Source of the DNA: Coccinella septempunctata
Taxonomy: Eukaryota; Arthropoda; Insecta; Coleoptera; Coccinellidae
Direction: 5' to 3'
Assembly (NCBI RefSeq): GCF_907165205.1
Contig: NC_058198.1
Span: forward strand, 10,455,001 to 10,519,000
Length of the DNA stretch: 64,000 bases
Position numbers and translations under genes: made by a program. Below, one piece after another: positions 21,438 to 32,612 of this stretch (the stretch's first letter is position 1; each line of letters starts with the position of its first letter). Under the pieces are notes generated by a model. That model worked only from the letters and a program-made list of their open reading frames with translations. It had not been told where the DNA came from and ran no database searches.

Positions 21438-22719
21438 AGATCGGAAACAAAAGGAATAGATTTTTTTTTATGTTCATAAGAATTTTTTCAATATTTTTCG
21501 TTGGGAGGGGTCTACACCGTTTTAGGGGTCAGTTCAAAAAGAGAAATGGAATATCTTACGTTAGAAACCACTAATTTATACGGGGTTTCCATTATAATTC
21601 AATTCAATCAGTTCGTCATCTAGGAAAGTCAGAAATGTTTTCATTCGGCAAACGGAGAAAAAATTTTTCATTGAAGAACAGATATTCATTCATGTTATCA
21701 ACTTTCCAAGGTGAAATTCTCTCTTCTATAAATTTCCACATAAAAAAATTTGTCGAAAAGTCTCGGCCTTGACTACAATTCGTAGCCTGGTAAAATTTAA
21801 AAAAGACGTTCGTTAAGTGCTGCCAACTATGTTTATTGTCTATTACAGTGTCCGCAAACACTTTTTTTCTAGATATACTTATGACATCAGAAATTTTGAA
21901 GGTCCACTGTGGAAACCAATACTTGTTTATTATTCAATCAATATACATATGTAATATGAAAAAAATCGATTGAAATTCCCAAACTTTCAGCTATGTGAAG
22001 GAATGAGGTATTTTGTAATTTTCTAGCAGAATGTAATTTTTTCCAAAATGTTTAATATTCTCGTAATGTACTGAGTTATTGCTTACATTCAAAAATAAAT
22101 TTGTAATTTATAAAAAAAAGTATCACTACTCAAACAATACTACTGTGTTCTTTTCTCTATGTCCATTTGTATATTTAGTATATTGATGTTGAAATTGACA
22201 ATTTCTGCAAGAAACTCTTTGTCGGTGGCCCAGTACATGGAATGCAATACAGGTTCGGAAGGTATGAAATCTCATGGAAGAAAAACAGTGCATCGCACGC
22301 ATCAGATAAGGGGTTGCTGAAATATCCGACAAGTTTGAGATTTTCGCTGATTCAGACGAGAAGATATAATCCATCAGACTATGGAACACATATATTATCG
22401 GTGTCACTCTTCAATCTGATAATAATTCTGCAACGGGCTTGAAGACGGATTCAATTTATTAGAATCTTCCACCGTTGGTTCTCAGAAACGGAAAAGCTGA
22501 TGCTCCGGGCAAACGATGCTTCCTAATCTGAAAAGTTATCAGAATATGTCAGGCGGATGTGAAAAATTATTTAGTGCTTAGTTCAAGCGCGAAGAGCAAC
22601 AGAGAGGGATTTGAGTAAGTGGAGGAAAAAATCCATGGATTATGGTCCTTAAAGTCTGCAATGAAAGGGATGCCCGATTTGAATGTGAAATGAAATCACG
22701 ATTCCCATCAGGCGTTGTA
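21438..22719. other. No recognisable gene
   Basis: Frames up to about 90 codons (for example minus 22126-22407) lack recognisable motifs. AT-rich. Confidence 0.5.
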
Positions 22720-22959
22720 CAGGGTGATTTATAATGAGAGTTCCAAACTTTTCAACTTGTTGTGAGGTTGATCCAAAAAAAAAAACTTTCATAAGAGCGT
22801 GCGTTCTACCATACACTTCGTAGAAGTCAGGAGCATTAAAATATCAACATTGGTTAATTGATAATTATCTAGATATACAGGGTGTCTTAGGATTAATGGT
22901 AATAAATTCGAGTATAGGCTCAGAACTTCAAAATTAGATGAAAGGTTCCCATGGAGGTA
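22720..22959. repeat. Two CAGGGTG-type transposon ends
   Basis: TA-CAGGGTGATTTATAATGAG at 22720 and TA-CAGGGTGTCTTAGG at 22878 are left ends of MITE-like elements. No matching right ends were found. Mariner B inserted about 80 bp inside the second one. Confidence 0.55.
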
Positions 22960-24188
22960 CGAGGATATATTGAAAAAATCTAAACCTACTATAGAACCAA
23001 ACAAAATGTCAATGTCAAAATATTTTATTACTCAACATATTTTCCTCTTAATTGGATACATATATTACAACGAACCTCCAACGTCTCTAGACCTTTCAAA
23101 AAAAAAGTTTCTTATTGCTCTGTAAACCAGACCTCCACAGCTTTTATAACGTCCTCGTTGAAAGAAGATTTACGACCTTTAATTTTTTTTCAGTTGGGGA
23201 AAGATATGATAGTCGCATGGAGCCAAATCTGGTGAATAAAGGTGATGTTCTAGTAAATCAAACCCTAAATCACGAATTTTCTGCATGACAACATGAGATT
23301 TGTGTGCAGAGGCGTTGTCCTGCAAAAACAAATCATAGCTTTCCGCGTCTTTTCTCTTTAATTTTTTCCCGTAGAGTGGTCAGTAATGTCGAATAGTGAT
23401 CTCCGGTTATTGTTCTACCCTTATCCAAGAAATCAATCATAATTACTCCATGGCAATCCCAAAAAACTGAATCAAGAACTTTTTCAGCAGATTTTTGGAC
23501 ACGAAAATTCTTAGGTCTTGGAGAACCAGAGTGTCGCCATTCCACCGATTTTTTGTTTGTTTGTGGATCGTAGAAATGTACCCAAGTCTCATCCATAGTA
23601 ACAATTCGGTTTAAGAAGTCTACATCGTTTTCAAATCGAGCACAGATCGAACGCGATGCTTCTACCCTTGCACGCTTTTGGTCAACATTCAAACATTTGG
23701 GGATCCATTTTGCAGCAATTTTTTTTATGTCCAAATTGACCTGAACTATGTGATGAATGCGTTCGTATGAAAAGCCCAATTTGACGGTCTCATAAAATCA
23801 TGTCATGAACTGCATCGATATTTTCGGGGACTGACACAGAAACTGGCCTTCCTGATCGGTCATCATCTTCAATGGTAAATTTACCTCTTTTGAAGCTTGC
23901 AGTCCAATTTTTCACGGTTGCATCCGAAAGACCATGATCAACAAGGGTATTAAGCAATCTTCGTAAACGTAAATCTGCTTACCTCTTAACACTTTTGAAT
24001 ACATGTACTTGGTGATGGCTCGATACTCCAATTTTTCGCTTTTCACAACTTCGGTGGACATCGTCTTTCTTTTAGTTTATTGCGTAACTCTGGTTAACAT
24101 TTTTGATCTCAAACTTCACACTGATAAACGCAATATTTTTTTTATGCATGGAACTGGTCTAGGCTAACTAGATATCAATACATCCTCG
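22960..24188 (-). mobile_element. mariner element B
   Basis: Minus-strand copy, 1229 bp. The left border is TA (22958-22959) then CGAGGATATATTGA; the right border ends in CATCCTCG at 24188. The expected TA there is now AA. Same family as mariners A and C. Confidence 0.92.
23028..24061 (-). pseudogene. mariner transposase B, broken
   Basis: Begins at ATG 24061-24059 (MSTEVVKSEKLEYRA) and ends at TAA 23030-23028. The N-terminal part is shifted by a small insertion after KQIYV. A further deletion removes residues between HDMI and FSYERIHHIVQV. The longest intact piece (23779-23333) carries MDETWVHFYDPQT (first Asp) and VFWDCHGVIMIDFLDKGRT. Downstream frames carry LQDNASAHKSHVVM and YSPDLAPCDYH, so all three catalytic Asp residues remain, with 34-residue spacing. 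Extra A or T residues near 23340 and 23190 shift the frame again. Confidence 0.9.
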
Positions 24189-25616
24189 AATATGTCTGGA
24201 AACGCTTCCTTGAAGAGTGACATTACTTCAAATATGAAGGCTGGATTATGGATGTATTAAATTTTTTCAAAGTAGGACCAAGATGAATAAATGAAATATT
24301 ACAGAGGTATTTTTCGAATAAAGACACACCTAAAACTACTTTTGTACCTCATCCTTCATAGCTAGATAGGGGGTAAAATCGGCAACATTTTTTGATTTTC
24401 TACCATGAATTTTCAAAGGCTTCGAATATACTCATTAAAAATCATGCATTGAACAGACAATTTCCTTTGAACCCTTTATTGTTACCTGAGTTTTATCGTG
24501 AAAACTATAGTGTTTCCTTGCTCTGTTTTCGGACAACCAACCAAAAGCCGCCATGATGTTCTCTCTTTGCTAAGGATCGACTTCTTTCAATGGTCAGTTA
24601 GACTAGCAGCATCGTATTAACGATTTATTACTTAATTTGTGCCAAAAAACTTTAAAATAAGGAATGAGTCGATGTGATGTTCAAAAACAGACCAAAAGAT
24701 CGTTTCAATATTCCTTCTGATGAGCCTAAATGTAAAGTTATGGTGAAAAATAAAAAAAGGGTTTTAGATTCCACCCCTCTGTAGCTATGGGGTAAAGGTG
24801 AAAAACTGGGTTCAATGTAAATCACCATTTGAAAAATACCACTGCAAATTCCATTTGTTTATTGAATAAATCCATAATCAAGTCGTCATCTTTGAAGCAA
24901 CGTAACTCTTTAACGTAACATTTTTTAAAGAAACAACCATAATATTAACTAAACATATTCTGGTATCTGGTCAAAATCATCTTGAAGCTAATATATCTGG
25001 AATAATAGATGAAAGGTCAGTGATCGCTATCATTTGTTGAGCAGTGTATTTATAATTTCGAAATGTCAACTTGAAGCTCCACTTTTATTTTATTTTTTAT
25101 CAAAAAACGAACACATTTTGTATAATTCTTTCAAAACTTCCTTCTATATTCACTATACTCAAATATTCTTGATATTCATGACATATTTTCAATCAGTTAG
25201 GCATAATACATATATTAAATATGAAATGATGAATGAAGAATTTTAGTATTTACTTGATATTTTTCATTTTACATCCATTGATCCATTAAGTACCAACATT
25301 CTTTCTTTTTATTCGTGATATATATTTCAAAGCTCAATGTTCAACCTGAAAAAATCTTGAAAGACCAAAACTTCGATGGAACAATTCAATACGACATGTG
25401 TTCTCCTTCATATCAATCTCGTGGGATTTATCCGGATCGTCTCGTTCATTTTAACTTAAATAAATAATGTACTAAATTTCTCAGACTAGCCTTTCTCCGC
25501 TTTGTTCTAAAAAAATCATGTTTTTGTCACTGTTTTAGTGAATGGAAGATTTTTCCATGCAAGTGAATTAAATTTCAACGAAAAAATAGTATAATCGTTG
25601 CAAATATCCACCAAAA
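24189..25616. other. No recognisable gene
   Basis: AT-rich. 'GGGGTAAA' blocks near 24370 and 24790 hint at old fold-back arms, but no pairing was confirmed. Confidence 0.5.
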
Positions 25617-26003
25617 ATGCGAATTCTCTGCTATTTTCATTTCAATTTTCCTGGAACTTCAGTAACTTTTGACGTTATTCAAAATTGCACATCAATCAAC
25701 AGTAACCAATCGTTTGTTTGTTCGATAATTCCAGGATTTTATATTCTCACATCCGAGAACTCCACCCACAAAGGCACATTCAACCAAACATTCCTGAATT
25801 ATCATCATATTGTCCCAATTATTCTAACAGCAATTTCGGTTGGGAATGTTGGGATGATATACATTTTTCTTTGCTTTTCAATTTTAATACATAATTCTAT
25901 GAAACATTGTGGGATGAATATTTTAGCGAATTTCTCCAATTGTGTTCCAAATCCAACAGTTAATTACCAGGTTACTTTTGGACTTGTTGCTAAGTTAACT
26001 TAG
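25617..26003 (+). CDS. Unrecognised 128-codon open frame (doubtful)
   Basis: An ATG-started frame with no family resemblance I can name. It has four Asn-x-Ser/Thr sites in the first half (NCT, NQS, NST, NQT) and one strongly hydrophobic segment (IVPIILTAISVGNVGMIYIF), so formally it would be a single-pass membrane protein. No signal peptide at the start, no good Kozak context and no evident splice partners. The base composition does not differ from the surrounding AT-rich DNA, so a chance frame is the simplest explanation. Confidence 0.15.
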   Translation: MRILCYFHFNFPGTSVTFDVIQNCTSINSNQSFVCSIIPGFYILTSENSTHKGTFNQTFLNYHHIVPIILTAISVGNVGMIYIFLCFSILIHNSMKHCGMNILANFSNCVPNPTVNYQVTFGLVAKLT

Positions 26004-26067
26004 AGTCGATCTCTGTTCTGCAATTCGCTCGAATCTGTATTCTCGGAAATATTATTTTTTTCTTCGT

Positions 26068-26126
26068 TAAACCAAGCAGCGATAGGTTTCTACGATAGTT
26101 GGATGGGTGACTGCTCTGGGTATGAC
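26068..26126 (+). repeat. 5S-rRNA-like fragment (5S-derived SINE or pseudogene)
   Basis: The sequence has AAGCAGCG and, 21 bases later, TGGATGGGTGACTGCTCTGGG. In animal 5S rRNA genes AAGCAGCG and TGGATGGGTGACCGC sit at about this spacing and belong to the internal RNA polymerase III control region. The middle is diverged and the ends of 5S are not recognisable, so it is a SINE head or a decayed pseudogene, not a working gene. Confidence 0.35.
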
Positions 26127-26236
26127 TTTAACAAGCTAGCAGAAGCTCCCTGCTTATATCAGTGATTTTCTGATTGCTTTTTAACGTTATGTTGAACTGA
26201 AAAATGTCTTTTGTAATTTTTCCTGTTGAAGTTTAG

Positions 26237-27147
26237 AGTCATCAGGATGGCTATTTTCTGTGTCAGTCCTTGAAAATATCGATGCAGTTCATGACATGAT
26301 CAGACCGTCGAATTGGGCTAAAACGGATATCTGAAGCACTGAATATTTCATATGAACGCGTTCCTCAAATAGTTCACGTCAATTTGGACATGAGAAAAAT
26401 TGCTGCAAAATGGATCCCCAAATGTTTGAATGTTGACCAAAAGCGTGCAAGGGTAGAAGCATCGTGTTCGATCTGTGCTCGATTTGAAAACGATGTAGAC
26501 TTCTTAAACCGCATTGTTACTATGAATGAGACTCGGGGTACATTTCTACGATCCAGAAACAAAGCAACAATCGATGGAATGGCGACACTCTGGCTCTCCA
26601 AGACCTAAGAAGTTTCGTGTCCAAAAATCTGCTGGAAAAGTTTTTGCTTCAGTTTTTTGGGATTGCCATGGTGTAATCATGATTGATTTTTTGGATTAAG
26701 GTAAAACAATAACCGAAGATTACTATTCGACATTACTGACCACTCTACGGAAAAAAATTAAAGAGAAAAGACGCGGAAAGATATCCAAAGATGATTTGCA
26801 GGACAACGCCTCTGCACAAAAATCTCATGTTGCCATGCAAAAAACTCGTGATTTAGGGTTTGAATTACTAGATCACCCCCTTTATTCACCATAGATTTGG
26901 ATCCATCCGACTATCATCTCTTTCCTCAACTGAAAAAAAGTTTAAAAGGTCATAAATTTTCTTCCAACGAGGAGGTAATAAAGGCTGTGGAGGTCTGGTT
27001 TGCAGAGCAAGAAGACAAATTTTTTTTGGAAGGTCTAGAGACGTTGCAGGTTCTCTGTAATAAATGTATCCAATTAAGAGGAGAATATGTTGAGTAATAA
27101 AATATTTTGACATAGAAATTTTGTGAGAATTTTTCAATATATCCTCG
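26237..27147 (+). mobile_element. mariner element C, 5'-truncated
   Basis: Homology to mariner B starts at about 26240 (in the RSGRPVSVSV region) and ends with CAATATATCCTCG, then TA (27148-27149). The left terminal repeat and N-terminal third are missing. Confidence 0.88.
26245..27097 (+). pseudogene. mariner transposase C, truncated and broken
   Basis: The retained part runs from SVSVLENIDAVHDMI to the C-terminal KCIQLRGEYVE and TAA (27095). The first catalytic motif reads MNETR instead of MDETW (Asp to Asn, Trp to Arg), and an extra G shifts the frame directly after it. MIDFLD is followed by TAA. The second motif is LQDNASAQKSH, the third DLDPSDYHLFPQLKKSL. Loss of the N-terminal DNA-binding domain and of the first Asp makes it non-functional. 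Confidence 0.9.
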
Positions 27148-27159
27148 TACATTTGAAAT

Positions 27160-27448
27160 GTGTCGGATACGAATAATATTCTCGAGATAAATTTCACATT
27201 GCCTCTTTCACTATTTTCGCTCTTATTTCATTATCGATGAATATTTTGAAGCGAAATTTTAGGGTAAGATATAGTACTCGAAAAGATCTTCAAAACTAGT
27301 TATCGCAACACCCCTCATCTCTTGAAAATCACGGGGTTTTGCTCACCTCCTTTAGGGAGTTCAACTTACTGGGTTAAAAAGGCGAAAAAAATGTTCCAAG
27401 CTGAATCAGAAATTGACGGGTCCGAGCGATTTTTGTTGGACCATCCTA
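27160..27448. repeat. Right arm of an inverted-arm ITm element, beside mariner C
   Basis: From about 27215 the sequence matches the stretch that follows mariner A (19280-19460), including 'ATCGCAACACCCCTCATC ... GTTTTGCTCACC' and 'GAATCAGAAATTGAC'. It ends ACCATCCTATA, a worn CACCCTGTA terminus. Mariners A and C thus both lie at copies of this family. Confidence 0.6.
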
Positions 27449-27450
27449 TA

Positions 27451-28322
27451 TAGTTCCATCACGCAAATGTAGACCCAATGAGGAAAAGATCAAGATGACA
27501 GTGTGCGAGTATTGTGGTCAAAAATCAGAAACGATTGACGTAAAGTGGAACAGCCGCTGTTGGATCTTCGGATTAAGCTGGAATATACATGCATTTGACA
27601 GCTCGTTTAATCGAAATGGCTCCACTTTAGATGTCATGCGATCCACGAAGAATAGCATCAGAGATGCAATAAATGTCGGAACAGCATGGTAGCAAGATTA
27701 AATTAATAGACGATGGCACTGGCCAGAGCATATATCGCCAAATATGATGATATTCCTCTGGCCTTCCAATCGTTTTTGCACTGTGAATAAGTGTTCATTC
27801 GGGCACGAAGGAAATGTGTAATGAGAGTTTACGTGAATACACCCATCAAAGCGGTAGATATGAGAATCGCAACGGAAAAAAGAAAATTCTTCGTTTCAAA
27901 GTGCATGATGGGGCAATTACACCATCCCATTTCGCTTGGTAAATCACATCTGGTATGCGCAAAGATTGGGATAATTCAATGTGGAAAAACATTCGAAATA
28001 TGATGTTGCCATGACCCTATGCAGGATTCGAAATTGACTGCATCAAAAAATCCTTTTCCGTATCCATTAATTAATTCTGTTATTCTACTCAGGAGAATCC
28101 GTTTACAGATCCAAATGTGGATTTTTGGTGCATAGGGCTTGTATGTATGCGATTCATCATATTTCTGCGAAATTCAAATCCAATTTATTTCGCCCTGTAC
28201 TTTCGGTAAACGCGAAAAACCTCTATTTTTTCCTTGAAAAATGGAGTTATTAATTCGGTGAATAGCAGAACTAACGGCATTTTTAGTATGGCTGAAGGCT
28301 ATTTTTAGACGGATACTGTATA
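27451..28322. other. No recognisable gene
   Basis: Frames of at most 70 codons, none recognised. Confidence 0.5.
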
Positions 28323-28962
28323 TAGGGTGAACCTCTTCGACTCGTACAAATATTTTAACAGTAGATTCTTAGGTCAAAAGAAACACTTTTTCCTAAACCA
28401 TTTTTCCGATTCGGCCCTGATGAAAAAATAAAGAGCTGTGCCATCCCTGGAAAAACAAATTACCTTCAGCATAACTAGCTAAATATGTGACACTACGCAT
28501 CTGTGGATCTTTTAAACGGAGTTGCTTTCAGCCAAATTACCCAACTTTCAGAATATCACAGATATTTTTTTTCATTTTTGAACATCAAATTTCTCGAAAA
28601 CGGCGCATTATACGAGAAAATATAAAGAATACTTTTATTTGACAAAACGTTCAAATATTCCTTAAATAGCGTCCAACTTAGTTTCAATAGTTGGGTTCTT
28701 AGAATTTTTGCTATTTTTATGGTAAGTAATGAATAAAATGAGAAAACTGGAAAACGTGGGTGATATCTTGTCTTCGAAAAAGATTAATAAAATAAAAAAA
28801 AAACTATATTCCGAAATCCATTTCATTCGATGAGAGATTGAACGAAAATAACATTTTTCATGGTTTTTCAACAACCTGTATCTTTTAAACCGAGCCAATT
28901 CGGAAGAAAAGGTATAGGAAAACTTGTTTCTTCTGACGTCAAGAATCTAAAGATTCGTCCTG
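28323..28962. repeat. MITE family R, copy 1
   Basis: A non-autonomous TA-flanked element of 640 bp. The left end is TAGGGTGAACCTCTTCGACT with 'TTAACAGTAGATTCTT', and the right end is the inverted form ending GTCCTGTA. Terminal repeats are about 75 bp in better copies. The interior is AT-rich and non-coding. Other copies: 30998, 41930, 44727, 45690 (partial) and 63981 (cut by the window end). Confidence 0.88.
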
Positions 28963-28988
28963 TATAAATCGAATTTGATAGCGATATA

Positions 28989-30406
28989 CAGGGTGTTTCA
29001 TGAGTCGTTGGCCATAGCATAATGGTGAATGCAGGTCATCCAGGCCTTTCAGAAAACTTGCTTGTTTTGTATCCTAAGGCTATTAGTTTCGGAGATACGG
29101 GGTGATTCATTAATATTGGTTGAAAATCTCTGGATTGCAAGGACCAATTTCGATCGAATTTTATGAGTTTGTTCACTTCAGAATGCTCTTTCAAACGGCT
29201 CATGAAATATCAAAAATTTCAGTTCAGTACTCAGAATATCATGATTTTTCATTAAAGCTCCAAAATCTATATTTTCCACATCCCTCACAGAAATTTCGTT
29301 ATTGCCATGAAAAACTACATAATTTATTCTAAGAAATTCAATTTTCACTTCGCATGGCACACTTGTCACAAGGCAATAGGAACCGAACGAATTCATATTT
29401 TGTCATTTTTTCGAAATGCGGTCCTGTTTTCATTCCTTCGATGATAATAGCTATTGTCCTTTTCCGCGATTCCGAATTATTTCAAATTCTGTTCAATTCT
29501 TCTTCATTTTAAACCCTCAGCACATACTGAGTGTTCGTAAAAAAGTGTTTAAAAGTATACAAAGTCGAACTGTGAATTCTTTTGAAATTACATATTGAAT
29601 TTAGATACAAATTATGTAAATCATCTTGGAAAATAAAATACAGGGTATTTGCTTCATAACACACATTAAAATTTATTCTTCAACAATCATGAGAGATGTT
29701 AGAAATGGAGTTCTTCAATCTCAACACATTTCCAAGCGCTTAAAATCAGATTATTTATTGCCCTTCTATCATATCGGGATTTAGTTTATAACTTCTGCAC
29801 AGGCTTCTTCTATCCTCTGCAAATGCTCCCGTGAAGTCAGAAGTGTCTGTCACTTTTTCACGCACACTCAGTGGGAACTGAGCGTTTAAAATGAAAAAGA
29901 TTTGAACAGAATTCAAAAAATCTTTAATTCTCTCCCGAAAACAATGAATAATATCACCAAAGGAATAAAAACAGGACCGCATTTCGAATAAATGACATAA
30001 AATATGAATTCGTCTGGTTCCTATTCCCTTGTGACATGTGTGCCATGAAAAGTGAAAATTGAATTTCTTAGAATAAATTATGTTGTTTTTCATGGCAATA
30101 ACGAAATTTCTGTAAGGGTTGTGAAGAATATAGATTTTGGAGCTTGAATGAAAAATTATGATATTCTGAGTACTGCCATGAACTGTTTGGAAAAGCTTTC
30201 CGAAGTGAACAAACCCATAAAATTTGATCGAAATCGGACCTTTCATTCCAGAGTTATGACTATCGCAAATTTAGTTCAATATTCATGAATCACCCCGTAT
30301 CTCCGAAACTAATAGCCTTAGGATACAAAACAAGCAAGTTTTCTGAAAGGCCTGGATGACCTGCATTCACCATTGGGCTATGGACAACGACTCATGAAAC
30401 ACCCTG
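28989..30406. repeat. Fold-back element F (1418 bp, arms about 550 bp)
   Basis: TA-flanked (28987-28988 and 30407-30408). It begins CAGGGTGTTTCATGAGTCG, and the other end is the reverse complement (CGACTCATGAAACACCCTG). The arms run from 28989 to about 29550 and from about 29850 to 30406 with high identity, leaving a loop of about 300 bp. Open frames inside the arms are shadows of the palindrome. Confidence 0.92.
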
Positions 30407-30408
30407 TA

Positions 30409-30997
30409 TACTTCCGAATCCTGTCCACAGAACAACACCAATATTGAATCAATTTACACTTCCGTTCTTTCTCAATTACCTTGAATCTTCAATCGTCTAG
30501 ATGTAGACATTAAAACTTCACAATGTTAAGCCCTCAATAGCTTTAATCGAATTGCAAAAAAGTTCAATAAAAGAAAGCACTTCCGGTCGTTTCCTTTGTA
30601 CATGTTCTTTAATTTTAATAAAGTTCCAACAGGACATTCCCGTTTGCACATACTGAAACGTCCGAATAGTTCCATGTGATTTCCAGTGTTCATCTTTCAA
30701 AGATGGTCGATATCAATTGCAGGTCCGAACATTGTCCAATTCTCGTGTTTTCCATTATGCGAACGTAATGCCGTCCGAACTATTCTTTGAGATATCCTTG
30801 CTCTCCGAAATCAACTTCTGAATTGTCCTTATAATCGATTACACATTCCTTAGTAATTCTAGATATTTACATTCACGAAAATCAATATTCACATTCGGGA
30901 CTCATTTGAACATGGAACCTCTTGAAAATTGAATTCCTAATGGCAATTATCAAATAACTCAATTGACAGTTATTCTTATCGAAATTTCATTGATATA
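30409..30997. other. Spacer
   Basis: No gene or repeat recognised. Confidence 0.5.
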
Positions 30998-31688
30998 CAG
31001 GGTGAGTCTTTGGCTCATACAAATATTGCAGCAGTAGATTCTTGAGGTCAAAAGAAACACTTTTTTTTACCATTTTTTCCGATTCGGCTCTGATAAAAAA
31101 ATATAGCCATTTTAAGTTTTCATAACAAGCTGTGCCAACCCTGAAGAAACAAAATTACCTTCAGTATAACTAGCTGAATATGTGACTCTACACATCTGTG
31201 TATCTTTGAAACAGAGTTGTATTCGGCCAAAGTAGTCAATTTTTCGAATTTCACAGATACTTTTCAATTTTAGAACATCAAATTACTCGAAAACTGCGCA
31301 TATACGAGAAAATATGAAAAAAACTTCATCTTACAAAACGTTCAAATGATCATTAGATAGCGTGCAACTTACTTTCAAGAGTTGGTTCTTCAAATTTTTG
31401 GAAATTTTCATGGTACGTAACGGTTATAATGAGAAAACTGGAAGCCGTGGCAGATATCTTGTGTTCGAAAAAGATTAATCAAATAAATGAAAAACTATAT
31501 TCCGAAATTCATTTCATTCGATAAAACCGTTTGTGAGATAGAACTAAAAATAACATTTTTCATCGTTTTTCAACAGCCTGTATCTTTTGAACCCAGCCAA
31601 TTCTGATGAATTGGTAGGGGTAAAAGTGTTTCTTTTGACCTCAAGAATCTACTATTAAAATATTTGTACGAGTCAAAAAGACACCCTG
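30998..31688. repeat. MITE family R, copy 2
   Basis: 691 bp, TA on both sides. It begins CAGGGTGAGTCTTTGGCTCA and ends with the inverse (GAGTCAAAAAGACACCCTG). Terminal repeats are about 75 bp. A further end, ACCGGGTGAGTCTTTG, starts three bases beyond, so another copy once abutted it. Confidence 0.92.
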
Positions 31689-31690
31689 TA

Positions 31691-32612
31691 TACCGGGTGA
31701 GTCTTTGTTGTATTGTGTTAAGCACAATAGCGATTCATTCATATAAAACTTGAAATTAATATACCTACTTATGACTTATCACTCAGACTCACAATATTCA
31801 ATTAACTGATAACAGCACCAAAATGCTAAATTTTGAAAACGTCGAATAAATATTGAGATCGTATTGTTCCTTAATTTCCTTAATTTTTCAACTGTCGACC
31901 GCCAGCAAGTGTCAATCGTCTGTCCGCGAGGGATAAACTATCCAAAATACACATGCAAGCGAAAGTTAAATTTCGTTTAGTTCTCTTTTTTCTCAGTTTG
32001 CTCAGTTTCCAGGCAACTTTTTCAAATTCTTCTTGCTTTGAAACTTTCTTCAAAGTATGAGGAATGTTTTAAAGAAGAAATGAATGAAATCAGTGCAGCC
32101 GTTTTCACGCAATGCGATGACATGCGTTGCCATCTTGCATTGCTCTATCTTTATAAATTGCAATAAAGATTTAACTTGATAAGCTTCACATTAATGCTGA
32201 ATGCCAGCAAAATGCAGGAATTTATTTGAAAGAATCTCTAGGAGTACACGTTGAAAAGCCTTTATATCTCAGGTAGCAGAAACACACTTGGTGTATGGGG
32301 AAAGGGCGCCGAACAGTGTAGAAGAATTGAAATACAGTGAACTCTTAGTGATCCGAATGATAAATTGCTAATTATTATTCTATTTTTACGTCTAAGAATC
32401 GATGAAATAAAATTTTTGGAAAATTGAAAGTGTCTTCAATATAAGTTCTTGTTCTAAGCACCGTTTGCTTCCCAATTTACTGCCTTATGGATGCCTTGGG
32501 AGAGTGAGTTCATTCTTTTATCAATAATGACCACCATTAAATAATTTACATTTTATTACAGCGATCCTCAAGTGTTTTGTTTTATTTTGTGATGGAAATG
32601 TATAATATAATA
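31691..32612. other. Spacer with one orphan MITE end
   Basis: The orphan family R end is at 31691-31708. The remainder (to 32612) has no recognisable coding sequence. Confidence 0.5.

Noticed and set aside
29755..30246. 163-codon minus frame
   Set aside because: Lies in the right arm of fold-back F and mirrors frames in the left arm; a product of the palindrome, not a gene.
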